From assembly GCA_016721725.1 (NCBI GenBank), contig JADKHN010000001.1:1798001-1862000 (forward strand): DNA of 64,000 nt. Direction: 5' to 3'. The notes under the pieces were generated by a model. That model made no database searches and was not told the DNA's origin. It saw only the letters and a program-made list of their open reading frames with translations. How positions within the stretch are numbered: position 1 is the first letter of the stretch; each line of letters begins with the position of its first letter. The position numbers and the translations under genes are program-made. This DNA comes from Chitinophagaceae bacterium (GTDB lineage Bacteria > Bacteroidota > Bacteroidia > Chitinophagales > Chitinophagaceae). Of this stretch, positions 17,904 to 26,818 are shown piece by piece.

Positions 17904-18584
17904 TTAATTCTCCAGGATGACCGCTTCCAGGAATTGCATCTTTTTGGTATGATAGGATACACTGAAACCCAATCCGGTGAAATATTCCATGTGCAGGGGA
18001 TTCACATAGATGATATTCATCTTCCTGGGATTGTTCTTCAGGCTTTCGGCCAGGTTGGCCGCCACACCACTCATGATCACTTCATCGAAGGGATTGAACA
18101 GGAAGATACAATCGGAATCATCGGGGATCTCGAAATAAAATGCGTCGTTGTTGACAATGGATCCGGTCAGCTTCGGGTATCTCGATCTGGTCAGATCCAG
18201 GTTCTTCCGGGCATCGGCACACAGGTCGGGGGAGAAATCGATGCCGGTCACCCGTTCAAATCCTGTACTTGCGGCCACGCATAAGGCACGTCCCTTTCCG
18301 CAACCGATATCGATGAAATGATGGCGACCGGAGATGGTCAGCCGTCCGAGCAGGTCTTCCAACAGGGGGTAATGCACGGGCATATAGATGGTGGCGTGTT
18401 CGATATCCACCCCATTTTTTTCCAACTCCCTGAGTTCATCGGCACCGGTGGTGCTGATCCCGTACTTTTTTTCCCCCCGGACCTCTCCTCGGATCACCGT
18501 CCAGGCGATGCGGAAATTCCAGTTGAAAGCCAGGTAGAAGAAATATTTGAGGTAAGAGAACATGATATGATGGATTGGCCTCAA
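17904..18584 (-). CDS. Class I SAM-dependent methyltransferase
   Basis: A 226-residue protein with the Rossmann SAM-binding motif FIDIGCGKGRAL (about 95-106), an acidic second motif (VTGIDFSPD) and a post-motif FLFNPFDE. The substrate cannot be told. The N-terminal 25 residues are hydrophobic (YLKYFFYLAF), suggesting membrane contact or an alternative start at Met8 (MFSYL). It is the third gene of a minus-strand operon, 16 bp after recJ. Confidence 0.8.
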   Translation of the reverse strand: MRPIHHIMFSYLKYFFYLAFNWNFRIAWTVIRGEVRGEKKYGISTTGADELRELEKNGVDIEHATIYMPVHYPLLEDLLGRLTISGRHHFIDIGCGKGRALCVAASTGFERVTGIDFSPDLCADARKNLDLTRSRYPKLTGSIVNNDAFYFEIPDDSDCIFLFNPFDEVIMSGVAANLAESLKNNPRKMNIIYVNPLHMEYFTGLGFSVSYHTKKMQFLEAVILEN

Positions 18585-18600
18585 AAATAGGTTTTATTGG

Positions 18601-20307
18601 TCAGGCCTCACTCAGCCGAAGGTCGATCACCTTCAGTTGCAGGGTGGTATTGCCGTTCCATTCGTTCTCATCAAGCGTGAATACGATGTCGATCGGTTTG
18701 TTCATTTGCAGGAGCGCGAATTGATCAGCCATCTGGAACCCGATCCCGGAGAATACGGTGTTACCCTGCTTTATCGAAAACCGGATGTGCAGTTCTTTCA
18801 GCAATTTGGAGTAACCGGTATTCATGACCTGCCTGGCGATAAAGACGGGACGCATGTTCTCCGGTCCAAAAGGCTCCATCTGGCAGAGGAGTTTATAGAA
18901 ATTGGCATTTAGTTCCGCAAGGGATACTTCCGCGTCGATGCGGATCTCGGGTATGAGCAACCGTTCGTCGATGGTTGAGGAAACAACCGATTCGAATTTT
19001 TCCTCGAAGGCTTTCAGGTTCTCCGGTAATAAGGACAATCCCGCAGCGGCGAAATGGCCTCCGTAACCCAGCAGGTATTCCCGGCAGGCATGGATGGCCT
19101 CATAGAGGTTGAAGCCGGGAACGCTCCGGGCGCTGCCTGCCAGCACATCACCGCTTCGGGTAAGCACAACCGTTGGTCTGTAGTGCGTTTCGATGAGGCG
19201 GCTGGCCACAATGCCCACTACCCCCTTGTGCCAGTGTTCCCGGAAAGCCACGGTGGTCTTTTTATGCTTCGCTTTTTCATCCAGGCTGATCATTTCGAGG
19301 GCTTCTTCGGTGATGCTGCTGTCGGCCTCTTTTCGATCCGCGTTATCCGCATGAAGGAGTTCGGCAATGGAAAAGGCCTTGGCCTCATCTTCCTCAATGA
19401 ACAATTCCACGGCCTTGCGGGCATCGTCCATACGTCCGGCTGCATTCACCCGGGGAGCGATCACGAAGACCACATTGTTGATCGACAGTTTTTTCCGGAT
19501 GCCGCCCAGGTAGGTCAGCGCCTTGATGCCCGGGTTGGGATCCCGGTTGATCTTGTCCAGTCCGTGGTAGGTGAGGATCCTGTTTTCCCCGGTCATGGGA
19601 ACGATATCGGCCGCGATGGCGGTAGCCACCAGGTCAAGGTAACAGAGATAATGTTCTTCATCCATGCCGAACTTGTCGGCCAGCGCGGTGATCAGTTTGA
19701 AACCCACCCCGCAACCGCATAATTCCTTGTAAGGATAAGGACAGTCTTTTTGTTTGGGGTTGAGTATGGCCACAGCGGCCGGGATCACTTCATCGGGCAG
19801 GTGATGGTCGCATACGATGAAATCGATGCCGAGGGATTTCGCATAGGCGATCAGGTCCACAGATTTAATGCCGCAATCCAGCGAGATGATGAGGGAAAAG
19901 TTTTCTTTTGCCGCGTGATCGATCCCCATCTTGCTCACCCCGTAACCTTCCCGGTAACGGTGGGGGATGTAGAAATCGAGCAGGGAAGGATCGCAGATCT
20001 TGCCAAGGAACCGGTACATGCAGGCCACCGATGTAGTGCCATCCACATCATAATCACCGAAGACGAGTATCTTTTCCTTTGTGTCGATGGCGGTCAGGAT
20101 ACGGCTTACCGCCTTGTCCATGTCCTTCATCAGGTAAGGGTCATGCAGGGCTTTTAGATCGGGGCGAAAATAGGCGCGGGCATCCTCAAAACTGTTGATT
20201 CCGCGTTGAACGAGGATCCTGCAAATGGTCGGACTGATCTTGAGTGCGGATTGTAAGGATTCCACCCTGGCTTCATCAGCCTTCCCTATTTGCCATCGTT
20301 TCAACAT
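18601..20307 (-). CDS. recJ: Single-stranded-DNA-specific exonuclease RecJ
   Basis: A 568-residue DHH/DHHA1 phosphoesterase. Motifs: FGDYDVDGTTS (about 79-89), SLDCGIKS, VCDHHLPDE (the DHH motif), PRVNAAGRM and GYGGHFAAAGLSL (DHHA1 GGH), then the OB-fold C-terminal region. RecJ degrades single-stranded DNA 5'-3' in mismatch repair and RecF-pathway recombination. It starts 5 bp after the polyprenyl synthetase stop, hence co-transcribed with it. Confidence 0.97.
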   Translation of the reverse strand: MLKRWQIGKADEARVESLQSALKISPTICRILVQRGINSFEDARAYFRPDLKALHDPYLMKDMDKAVSRILTAIDTKEKILVFGDYDVDGTTSVACMYRFLGKICDPSLLDFYIPHRYREGYGVSKMGIDHAAKENFSLIISLDCGIKSVDLIAYAKSLGIDFIVCDHHLPDEVIPAAVAILNPKQKDCPYPYKELCGCGVGFKLITALADKFGMDEEHYLCYLDLVATAIAADIVPMTGENRILTYHGLDKINRDPNPGIKALTYLGGIRKKLSINNVVFVIAPRVNAAGRMDDARKAVELFIEEDEAKAFSIAELLHADNADRKEADSSITEEALEMISLDEKAKHKKTTVAFREHWHKGVVGIVASRLIETHYRPTVVLTRSGDVLAGSARSVPGFNLYEAIHACREYLLGYGGHFAAAGLSLLPENLKAFEEKFESVVSSTIDERLLIPEIRIDAEVSLAELNANFYKLLCQMEPFGPENMRPVFIARQVMNTGYSKLLKELHIRFSIKQGNTVFSGIGFQMADQFALLQMNKPIDIVFTLDENEWNGNTTLQLKVIDLRLSEA

Positions 20308-20312
20308 GCGGT

Positions 20313-21275
20313 TTAGTACTTTCTGTCGGTGGTGTAGCGCACCAGTTCTTCGAGGGCGCTTCTGACCTCATTGTCGGGGAATCCGTGAAGGATCTCCAGG
20401 GCCTCATCGCGGTATTGGTTCATTTTCTCCGCGGCGTAACGGATGCCGCCGGCCTCAACCACCGTGTCGATCACTTTCTTCACCTTGACGGGATCCCGGT
20501 TCTCGTTCTTGATGATATAAATTAACGACCTTCTTTCGGCAGGAGCAATTTTATTGAGGGTGTAAATCAACGGAAGAGTGAGTTTTTTTTCTTTTATATC
20601 GTTTCCGGTCGGTTTACCGATATCTTCTTTGCCATAATCGAAAAGATCGTCTTTGATCTGGAAGGCCACACCCACTTTTTCACCGAACAATTTCATCTTC
20701 TCGGTGATAACGGGATCCTTGCAGGTGCTGTAGGCACCTACGGCACAGGCGGATGACAGCAGGGAAGCGGTCTTGTTTCGGATGATCTCGAAATAAATGT
20801 CTTCGCTGAGGTTCAGTTTTCGTGATTTCTCAATTTGCAGGAGCTCCCCTTCACTCATCTGTTTCACCGCTTCGGAAAGGATGTGGAGGTGTTCAAAATC
20901 ATCGTGGCTGGTGGAAAGCAGAAGCCCTTTCGAAAGCAGGTAATCGCCTACGAGTACGGCGATCTTGTTCTTCCAGACCGCGTTGATCGAGAAGAAGCCC
21001 CTTCTTTCCAGCGATTCGTCCACCACATCGTCGTGAACCAGGGTGGCGGTATGCAGGAGTTCAACGAGTGCGGCCGCCCGGTAGGTACTTTCATTGACCG
21101 GGCCATGCAGTTTCGCACTCAGGAAAACGAACATGGGCCGGAGTTGCTTGCCCTTTCGCTTGATGATGTATTTCATGATCCGGTCGAGCAACTGGGTCTG
21201 GCTTTTGACCGCATCGGAAAACTTTCCTTCAAAGATGCTGAGTTCCTCACCGATGATGTTTTTTATGAATTTCAT
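20313..21275 (-). CDS. Polyprenyl (octaprenyl-type) diphosphate synthase
   Basis: A 320-residue trans-isoprenyl diphosphate synthase. First Asp-rich motif HDDVVDE with downstream RRG (about 84-95); second Asp-rich motif FQIKDDLFDYG (about 207-217). It condenses isopentenyl diphosphate onto an allylic primer to make the long side chain of menaquinone. The start MKFIKNIIG (21275) is chosen; longer frames reach 21317 without support. A possible -7 variant TATATTGC lies on the minus strand at 21288-21295. First gene of the operon with recJ and the methyltransferase. Confidence 0.92.
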   Translation of the reverse strand: MKFIKNIIGEELSIFEGKFSDAVKSQTQLLDRIMKYIIKRKGKQLRPMFVFLSAKLHGPVNESTYRAAALVELLHTATLVHDDVVDESLERRGFFSINAVWKNKIAVLVGDYLLSKGLLLSTSHDDFEHLHILSEAVKQMSEGELLQIEKSRKLNLSEDIYFEIIRNKTASLLSSACAVGAYSTCKDPVITEKMKLFGEKVGVAFQIKDDLFDYGKEDIGKPTGNDIKEKKLTLPLIYTLNKIAPAERRSLIYIIKNENRDPVKVKKVIDTVVEAGGIRYAAEKMNQYRDEALEILHGFPDNEVRSALEELVRYTTDRKY

Positions 21276-21577
21276 GCCAAAAAGAAAGCAATATAATGCA
21301 GTCCGGACCCCTGTCAAATTAAAATTGAAGGGAAAGGGGATAAATGAAAGGCTCCCTGCATCCTTGCCCGGCCAGTTAATTTAATATTCCTATGCAACGA
21401 TTGCACAACAACGGATGTCTTGACTTTTCGATGAAGGGACGTTAACGAAGCGGAATCAAGGTTTCCGGCTCCTATTTATTAAAGAAATCATAAAATTATT
21501 TGTATATTAGCCCTCATTTGGATAATTTTGTCCTTAATCACAAGAACGTATTCAAAAAATATATCAATCATTAAATT
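21276..21577. other. 302-bp divergent intergenic region
   Basis: Holds the start regions of the polyprenyl synthetase (left) and the OmpA-like gene (right). Besides the promoter at 21499-21530 no gene, RNA or repeat was recognised. Confidence 0.7.
21499..21530 (+). promoter_or_regulatory. Consensus Bacteroidota promoter for the OmpA-like gene
   Basis: TTTG (21499-21502), a 20-bp spacer and TAATTTTG (21523-21530); both boxes match consensus. Expected transcript start about 21536, giving a 42-nt AT-rich leader. Confidence 0.75.
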
Positions 21578-23251
21578 ATGGCAAGCAAAAAGTACAAATG
21601 GTTATTGGTGATGTTTATCTGCCTGTCGACAGGTGCAATGGCCCAGGTTGGCGGAAGAGGTAGTGTATATGATTCATCAGTGATTACGAAGAAAAGGATG
21701 GCTCAGCAAAACGAGTTTTGGGCCAATACCTATAATTTCCCGGCAAAGCCTCGTAACATGTGGGAAGTTGGCGCTTCTACAGGTATTTTCACCATCAGCG
21801 GTGATTTTCCTGCTACCGTACTGACTTATCCGAATTTCGCAGTCCACGTGCGCAAAGCCTTCGGTTATATTTTTTCCATGCGTCTTCAGTACCTCAATGC
21901 ATGGGGCAAGGGGATGGCCTGGCTCATCAACCAGAATTACCTGAAAAACCCGGCCTGGAATACCAATCTGCCGGTTGGTCAGCGTTATTTCGCTCCGGAT
22001 GCCCTGATGAACGCGGGTTCAACAGGAAGGACCGTTTATACCGACAATGCGGGTAATATCAGCAATAATGGTGATGTGGTCTATTACAACTACAAGACGC
22101 ACGTTCAGGATCTTGGACTGCAGGCGATCGTCACCCTGAACAACGTTCGTTTCCACAAGAAGAAGACTGGTTTTGTGATCTATGGCGGTGCGGGTATCGG
22201 TGCCTCGATTTACAAGACAATGATCAATGCGCTGGATGACAACGGAAACAATTATAAAGTCCTGTTCAACGACGTTTATACCAAATACGGAGCCGGGCAA
22301 TATACCAAGCGTAAAGACATCCTGAAAGCCCTGAAGAACGGTATGGACAAGTCCTATGAGACCCTGGCCGATAACCAGGGAGAAAGGCGTCCAAGGATCG
22401 GGGGAAATACCCTGAAACCCTCGGGAACCGTCTTGATGGGAGGTGCTATTCGCCTGGGTAAAAGAGTCAACCTGACCCTCGAAGACAGGTGGACCTTTGT
22501 TAAGGATGACCTGCTCGACGGACAACGCTGGCAGGAGCATGCCTGGGGTGACGCAGCCCTCACCCGTGATTATGATTCCTATAATTACGCTTCGATCGGA
22601 CTGAACATCAACCTGGGTGCTAAGTCTGTAGAACCATTGTGGTGGATCAACCCATTGGACTATGCCTATGACGAGCTGAAGAATCACCGTAATGTGAAGA
22701 TCCCGAAGAGTGATTGTAATGATGATGACGGTGACGGTGTATGCGACCATCTTGACCGTGAACCCAATACGCCCGCCGGCTGCCCGGTTGACACACATGG
22801 TGTGACCAGGGATACGGATGGTGACGGTGTGCCTGATTGTAAGGATAAGCAATTGATCACCCCGACCGAATGTCAGCCTGTTGACGTAGATGGTATCGGT
22901 AAGTGCCCGGATCCTGAGTGCTGCACGCCCAAGCCACCGGTTGATACGAAGGTATGCCCTTGCGATTACCCCAGTCTTTCCTTCACTGGCGAAAAGATCG
23001 AACTGAGCAATGATAATAAGGCTATGCTGGCCATGGTCGCAAGCAAAATGAAAGAATTCAATGATTGCAATATTACGGTGACGGGGTATCCCGAAACCTC
23101 CAAGCGCTCACAGGCCAATTGCCAGAAGAGACTAGAGAAGATCAAGAATTACCTGGTTGAAAAAGAAGGTATCAGCGCCGACAGGATCACCGTAAACTGC
23201 GAAGTTGGCGGCGGCGATAAGAATACCGTGGACATCAAGTGTAATCAATAA
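21578..23251 (+). CDS. Outer-membrane barrel protein with Ca2+-type Asp repeats and degenerate OmpA C-terminal domain
   Basis: A 557-residue protein: signal peptide (ends GAMAQ); a barrel-like region about 45-350 (alternating beta strands, FAVHVRKAFGYIFSMRLQYL, FVIYGGAGIGASIY, ASIGLNINLGA); a linker with thrombospondin-3-like DxDxDG repeats (DDDGDGVCD, DTDGDGVPDC); then a C-terminal OmpA-like domain (about 470-557, LSFTGEKIELSNDNKAML). The Asp of the canonical GHTD peptidoglycan-binding loop is missing (VTGYPETSK). Unusually Cys-rich at the end, probably disulfide-bonded. Likely anchors or stabilises the outer membrane. It has its own consensus promoter and terminator and is probably abundant. 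Confidence 0.85.
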   Translation: MASKKYKWLLVMFICLSTGAMAQVGGRGSVYDSSVITKKRMAQQNEFWANTYNFPAKPRNMWEVGASTGIFTISGDFPATVLTYPNFAVHVRKAFGYIFSMRLQYLNAWGKGMAWLINQNYLKNPAWNTNLPVGQRYFAPDALMNAGSTGRTVYTDNAGNISNNGDVVYYNYKTHVQDLGLQAIVTLNNVRFHKKKTGFVIYGGAGIGASIYKTMINALDDNGNNYKVLFNDVYTKYGAGQYTKRKDILKALKNGMDKSYETLADNQGERRPRIGGNTLKPSGTVLMGGAIRLGKRVNLTLEDRWTFVKDDLLDGQRWQEHAWGDAALTRDYDSYNYASIGLNINLGAKSVEPLWWINPLDYAYDELKNHRNVKIPKSDCNDDDGDGVCDHLDREPNTPAGCPVDTHGVTRDTDGDGVPDCKDKQLITPTECQPVDVDGIGKCPDPECCTPKPPVDTKVCPCDYPSLSFTGEKIELSNDNKAMLAMVASKMKEFNDCNITVTGYPETSKRSQANCQKRLEKIKNYLVEKEGISADRITVNCEVGGGDKNTVDIKCNQ

Positions 23252-23270
23252 ACTAATCGGGTTTGCCCGG

Positions 23271-23302
23271 AAAAGCCTCCTGTTTAACGGGAGGCTTTTT
23301 TT
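23271..23302 (+). terminator. Rho-independent terminator after the OmpA-like gene
   Basis: AAAAGCCTCC pairs with GGAGGCTTTT (10 bp), followed by more Ts. Confidence 0.9.
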
Positions 23303-23330
23303 ATACCTGGAATTGGGCAAGGGGCCATAG

Positions 23331-23379
23331 GCAATGGACATGGCGAACTGCGAACTGGTAATGGTCAATTGCGAACTGC
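23331..23379. repeat. Intergenic short repeat with heptamer GCGAACT
   Basis: GCGAACT occurs twice in tandem (23343-23356) and again at 23371-23377, mixed with GGCAATGGACATGG and GGTAATGGTCAATT segments. It resembles the other short-period intergenic repeats of the window. Confidence 0.6.
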
Positions 23380-23470
23380 CCCCGCCTCCCCAAACCCCTT
23401 CTTTATCAATTCCTTAACTCCCCGATTTTGGCTATTTACACAATAACTGCCATATTTGAGGTATTTCCAT

Positions 23471-23478
23471 TAATTTTG
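23471..23478 (+). promoter_or_regulatory. -7 element just before bamD
   Basis: TAATTTTG, an exact TAnnTTTG match, only 9 nt before ATG 23488. The implied leader is about 4 nt. The nearest TTTG (23455-23458) is only 12 bp upstream. Confidence 0.45.
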
Positions 23479-23487
23479 CACTCCTTT

Positions 23488-24318
23488 ATGCGTATACTCA
23501 AAGTTTCCCTGGTTCTTGTTCTATTGGCGGGTCTGGCATCTTCCTGTAACAAGTACAACAAGATATCCAAGAGCAAGGATTACGAATACAAGCTGAAAAT
23601 GGCCGATGAGTTCTTTGCGAAGAAAAAGTACAAGATCGCCCAGCAGTTATACGAGGAATTATTCCCGGTCTTCAAAGGCAATGTGAAATTCGAGGAGTTG
23701 TATTACAAGGACGCCTATTGCTTTTACCAGATGAAGGATTACCGGGATGCCGAGAATCTGTTCAAAGGATTCCTGGAAGTGTTCCCCAACAGTCCGAAGG
23801 CGGAAGAAGTGGATTACCTGCATGCCTATTGTTTTTACAAGCAGTCGCCAAAAGTGGAACTGGAGCAGGTGAACACCACCAAGGCCATCGGGATGATGCA
23901 GAGTTTCATCAACCAGCATCCGGGATCACCCAGGAACAAGGAGGCGACCGCGATCATTGACAAGTGCAGGGAGAAACTGGAACTGAAGGATTACCGTGCG
24001 GCGGACCTGTACTACAGTATGAGCCAGTATCGTGCTTCAGCCATCGCCTTCACCAACCTCCTGAATAATTATCCGGAATCGGCCAGGGGCGAGGAATATA
24101 AATTGAAGATCGTAAAATCGTATTATAAATTCGCCAAACTGAGCATCGTGGACAAACAGATCGAGCGGTTTGAAAAAGTGATGAGCGAATACGATGATTT
24201 CGTGGACCGTTATCCCGAAAGCAAAATGCTGAAAGAAGCCTTAAGCTATAAGAATCTTAGTATCAATAACATTAAAGCCATTAAAAATGAGCAAACTCAG
24301 ACGTCAGTTAAGCGCTAA
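23488..24318 (+). CDS. bamD: Outer-membrane protein assembly factor BamD
   Basis: A 276-residue lipoprotein with lipobox LASSC and five TPR-like helical pairs (YKIAQQLYEELFPVFKG, YRDAENLFKGFLEVFPNS, ADLYYSMSQYRASAIAF). BamD is the essential lipoprotein of the BAM complex and contacts BamA at the inner leaflet of the outer membrane. The start at MRILK is fixed by the signal peptide. Its 3' end overlaps rpoZ by 32 bp, so the two are co-transcribed and likely translationally coupled. Confidence 0.94.
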   Translation: MRILKVSLVLVLLAGLASSCNKYNKISKSKDYEYKLKMADEFFAKKKYKIAQQLYEELFPVFKGNVKFEELYYKDAYCFYQMKDYRDAENLFKGFLEVFPNSPKAEEVDYLHAYCFYKQSPKVELEQVNTTKAIGMMQSFINQHPGSPRNKEATAIIDKCREKLELKDYRAADLYYSMSQYRASAIAFTNLLNNYPESARGEEYKLKIVKSYYKFAKLSIVDKQIERFEKVMSEYDDFVDRYPESKMLKEALSYKNLSINNIKAIKNEQTQTSVKR

Positions 24319-24628
24319 TACCAGTAATGTGGTGGAGCCCAAGAAATTATCTGCCATTAAGGAAAAGACCGGCAATCTCTATGAGTCCATTGCGATCATC
24401 GCCAAGCGTGCCAACCAGATCAATATCACCCTGAAGGAAGAATTGCACAATAAACTGGAGGAATTTGCCAGCCATACGGATAGTCTGGAAGAGATCCATG
24501 AGAACAAAGAGCAGATCGAGATCTCCAAGGCCTATGAGCGGATGCCCAATCCAGCCTTGCTGGCGACCACCGAATTCATGGAGGATAAAGTGTATTTCCG
24601 CCGGAATGACGAGGACCTGTTTGAATAG
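24287..24628 (+). CDS. rpoZ: RNA polymerase omega subunit (Bacteroidota Rpb6-like)
   Basis: A 113-residue protein matching the divergent Bacteroidota omega/Rpb6 family: KTGNLYESIAIIAKRANQI is its core helix, which latches onto the beta' subunit. The acidic C-terminus (RRNDEDLFE) is typical. It overlaps bamD by 32 bp; a terminator follows at 24680-24714. The identification rests on family resemblance and on the bamD-rpoZ-coaBC order, which I recall as common in the phylum. Confidence 0.9.
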   Translation: MSKLRRQLSANTSNVVEPKKLSAIKEKTGNLYESIAIIAKRANQINITLKEELHNKLEEFASHTDSLEEIHENKEQIEISKAYERMPNPALLATTEFMEDKVYFRRNDEDLFE

Positions 24629-24679
24629 GCCTGGTCAATAATTTAGCTTCATTTTTACATACAATGTCATAATTTTAAG

Positions 24680-24714
24680 CCCGTCTTGCCTCAGTCCAGA
24701 CGGGTTGTTTTTTT
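24680..24714 (+). terminator. Terminator of bamD-rpoZ, abutting the coaBC start
   Basis: CCCGTCT and AGACGGG pair around an 11-nt loop, followed by TTGTTTTTTT. The last T is immediately followed by the coaBC ATG at 24715. A near-consensus -7 box TAATTTTA lies at 24670-24677. Confidence 0.85.
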
Positions 24715-25908
24715 ATGTTAGCAGGAAAAAAGATCTTATTGGGTATCACCGGCAGTATCGCAGCCTATAAGACGGCCGTACTGACCCGTTTACTCATCAG
24801 GTCGGGGGCTGAGGTGAAGATCATCATGACCCCGGCCGCAAAGGATTTTGTCACACCCCTGTCTCTGTCCACCCTTTCCCGTAATCCCGTTCTGTCCGAT
24901 CTTGCGGAAAACGATTCATGGTCCAATCATGTCATGCTCGGCCGCTGGGCCGACCTGATGCTCATCGCCCCTTTAAGCTGTAATACCCTGGCCAAGATGG
25001 CCAATGGAATCTGTGATAATTTACTGATGGCGGTTTACCTGTCGGCTACCTGTCCCGTGGCGGTGGCCCCGGCCATGGATGAAGATATGTGGCACCACGA
25101 CAAAACCCGGGAGAACCTGAAGAAGCTCAGCGAAACCGGCATTAGGATACTGCCGGTAGAAAGCGGAGAACTGGCCAGCGGATTGGTGGGGGAAGGGCGC
25201 ATGGCTGAACCTGAAGCGATCCTGCAATGGCTGATGCATTATTTTGCCACCCGGAATGAGCTGAGTGGCAAACGAGTACTGGTCACCGCTGGCCCGACAC
25301 AGGAGATGATCGATCCGGTGCGTTATATCGGGAATCATTCGACCGGGAAGATGGGCATCGCTATCGCGGAAGAAATGTTATTCCGGGGCGCCTCGGTCAC
25401 ACTCATACTGGGCCCCACCTATCTCAGCGTCAACCCGGCGATCAAACTCGTCAGGGTGAGGTCGGCGGAAGACATGTACCTGGCTTGTGATCAGGTTTTC
25501 CCGGAAACGGATATCGCGGTAATGAGTGCGGCCGTTGCCGATTACAGGCCACTGGAACAGGCTCCGCAAAAGATCAAGAAGACCGAGTCCGCATTGAACC
25601 TGCAACTCACCCGGACAAAAGACATCCTCAAAAGCCTCGGCGAAAAGAAAAAAAGCAACCAGTTTCTCGCCGGTTTCGCCCTGGAAACGGAAAATGAAAA
25701 AGCCAACGCGTTAAAAAAACTCGCCGAAAAAAACGCGGATATGATCGTACTCAATTCCCTGGGAGACGAGGGTGCCGGATTTGGCCACGACACGAACAAA
25801 ATCACTATTTTTGATAAGCAGGGCGGGGTTCACGGTTTCGAGATGAAACCGAAAAAGGAAGTGGCCGCCGATATTGTCAATACCATCATTCAATTATTCC
25901 ATGCGTAG
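24715..25908 (+). CDS. coaBC: Bifunctional phosphopantothenoylcysteine decarboxylase / phosphopantothenate-cysteine ligase
   Basis: A 397-residue CoaBC. The CoaC flavoprotein half (1-180) has GITGSIAAYK, the active-site His72 (SNHVMLGRWAD), PAMDEDMW (119-126) and the clamp ASGLVGEGRM (154-163). The CoaB half (185-397) has VTAGPTQEMIDPVRYIGNHS, AAVADYRP and the CTP/acid-binding KIKK segment. It makes 4'-phosphopantetheine from phosphopantothenate and cysteine in CoA synthesis. Two CoaC positions differ from the E. coli pattern: Asp122 in place of Asn, and Ser155 in place of the clamp Cys. The start lies in the U-tract of the preceding terminator; its end overlaps the PorD-like gene by 8 bp. 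Confidence 0.95.
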   Translation: MLAGKKILLGITGSIAAYKTAVLTRLLIRSGAEVKIIMTPAAKDFVTPLSLSTLSRNPVLSDLAENDSWSNHVMLGRWADLMLIAPLSCNTLAKMANGICDNLLMAVYLSATCPVAVAPAMDEDMWHHDKTRENLKKLSETGIRILPVESGELASGLVGEGRMAEPEAILQWLMHYFATRNELSGKRVLVTAGPTQEMIDPVRYIGNHSTGKMGIAIAEEMLFRGASVTLILGPTYLSVNPAIKLVRVRSAEDMYLACDQVFPETDIAVMSAAVADYRPLEQAPQKIKKTESALNLQLTRTKDILKSLGEKKKSNQFLAGFALETENEKANALKKLAEKNADMIVLNSLGDEGAGFGHDTNKITIFDKQGGVHGFEMKPKKEVAADIVNTIIQLFHA

Positions 25909-26818
25909 ATTCAACCTGTTCCTGTTGTTCTTTTTATTCACCGGTGCTTCTTTCGCCCAGGAACTGAACGCCCGTGTAACGGTGATCAGTAACCGGGTGG
26001 GTAATAATGTCAACCAGAACGTATTCCGGACCCTGCAGACCGCACTTTACAATTTTGTGAATACCCGGAAATGGACGAACGATAATTTCCTCCCCAATGA
26101 AAAGATCGAGTGCAGTTTCCTGCTGAACCTGGAATCCACATCCGACCTGAATGTATATAATGCCTCCCTCACGATTCAGGCCGCAAGGCCTGTTTACAAC
26201 ACGACGTACCTTTCGCCGATCATCAATTTCAAAGATGATAATGTAGCGTTCAAATATGTCGAATTCCAGCAGTTCGAATTCAATGAGAACAGGGTCTCGG
26301 GCACCGACGCGCTGGTATCCAATCTCACCGCCGTATTCGCGTATTATGTCAATATGATCCTGGCCTTCGATTACGATTCCTTCTCGCCCCGTGGCGGCGA
26401 CCTCTATTTCCAAAAGGCGCAGAATATCGTCAATAACGCCCCCGACGGGCGTAATATCTCCGGCTGGAAAGCTTTCGACGGGGTACGTAACCGGTATTGG
26501 CTGGTGGAGAACATGCTTAACAGCCGGTATACGATCATGCATGATGTGTACTATAATTATTACCGTTCGGGCATGGACCGGCTTTATGATGATGAAGTGA
26601 ATGCGAGGGGCGAAGTGCTGAATGCGCTGAACCTCATCAATAATTTCAATACCGATAATCCCAATAAGATGATCAGCCAGTTCTTTTTCCAGGGTAAATC
26701 AGATGAACTGATCCGCATCTTCTCCAAAGCCCCACAGCAGGATAAGGCCCGGGCCTCGGAACTGCTGCAAAGGCTCGATATCACCAACGCGACCAAATAC
26801 AAAGATCAACTGAAATGA
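25901..26818 (+). CDS. DUF4835 family protein (PorD-like, T9SS-associated)
   Basis: A 305-residue protein with a signal peptide (MRRFNLFLLF to SFAQ). It matches DUF4835 throughout: ELNARVTVISNRVG, LQTALYNFVNTRKWT, IECSFLLNL and YYVNMILAFDYDSFS with the YRSGMDRLYD tail. The family has been named PorD and connected to type IX secretion; that link is from memory and its role is not well defined. It fits this genome, where three predicted T9SS cargo proteins lie in the same window. It overlaps coaBC by 8 bp and the DUF4296 gene by 4 bp (ATGA). Confidence 0.85.
   Translation: MRRFNLFLLFFLFTGASFAQELNARVTVISNRVGNNVNQNVFRTLQTALYNFVNTRKWTNDNFLPNEKIECSFLLNLESTSDLNVYNASLTIQAARPVYNTTYLSPIINFKDDNVAFKYVEFQQFEFNENRVSGTDALVSNLTAVFAYYVNMILAFDYDSFSPRGGDLYFQKAQNIVNNAPDGRNISGWKAFDGVRNRYWLVENMLNSRYTIMHDVYYNYYRSGMDRLYDDEVNARGEVLNALNLINNFNTDNPNKMISQFFFQGKSDELIRIFSKAPQQDKARASELLQRLDITNATKYKDQLK

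Noticed and set aside
22019..22852. 277-codon open frame antisense to the OmpA-like gene
   Set aside because: Its product has no recognisable domain and its repeats mirror the Asp-rich linker of the real gene.
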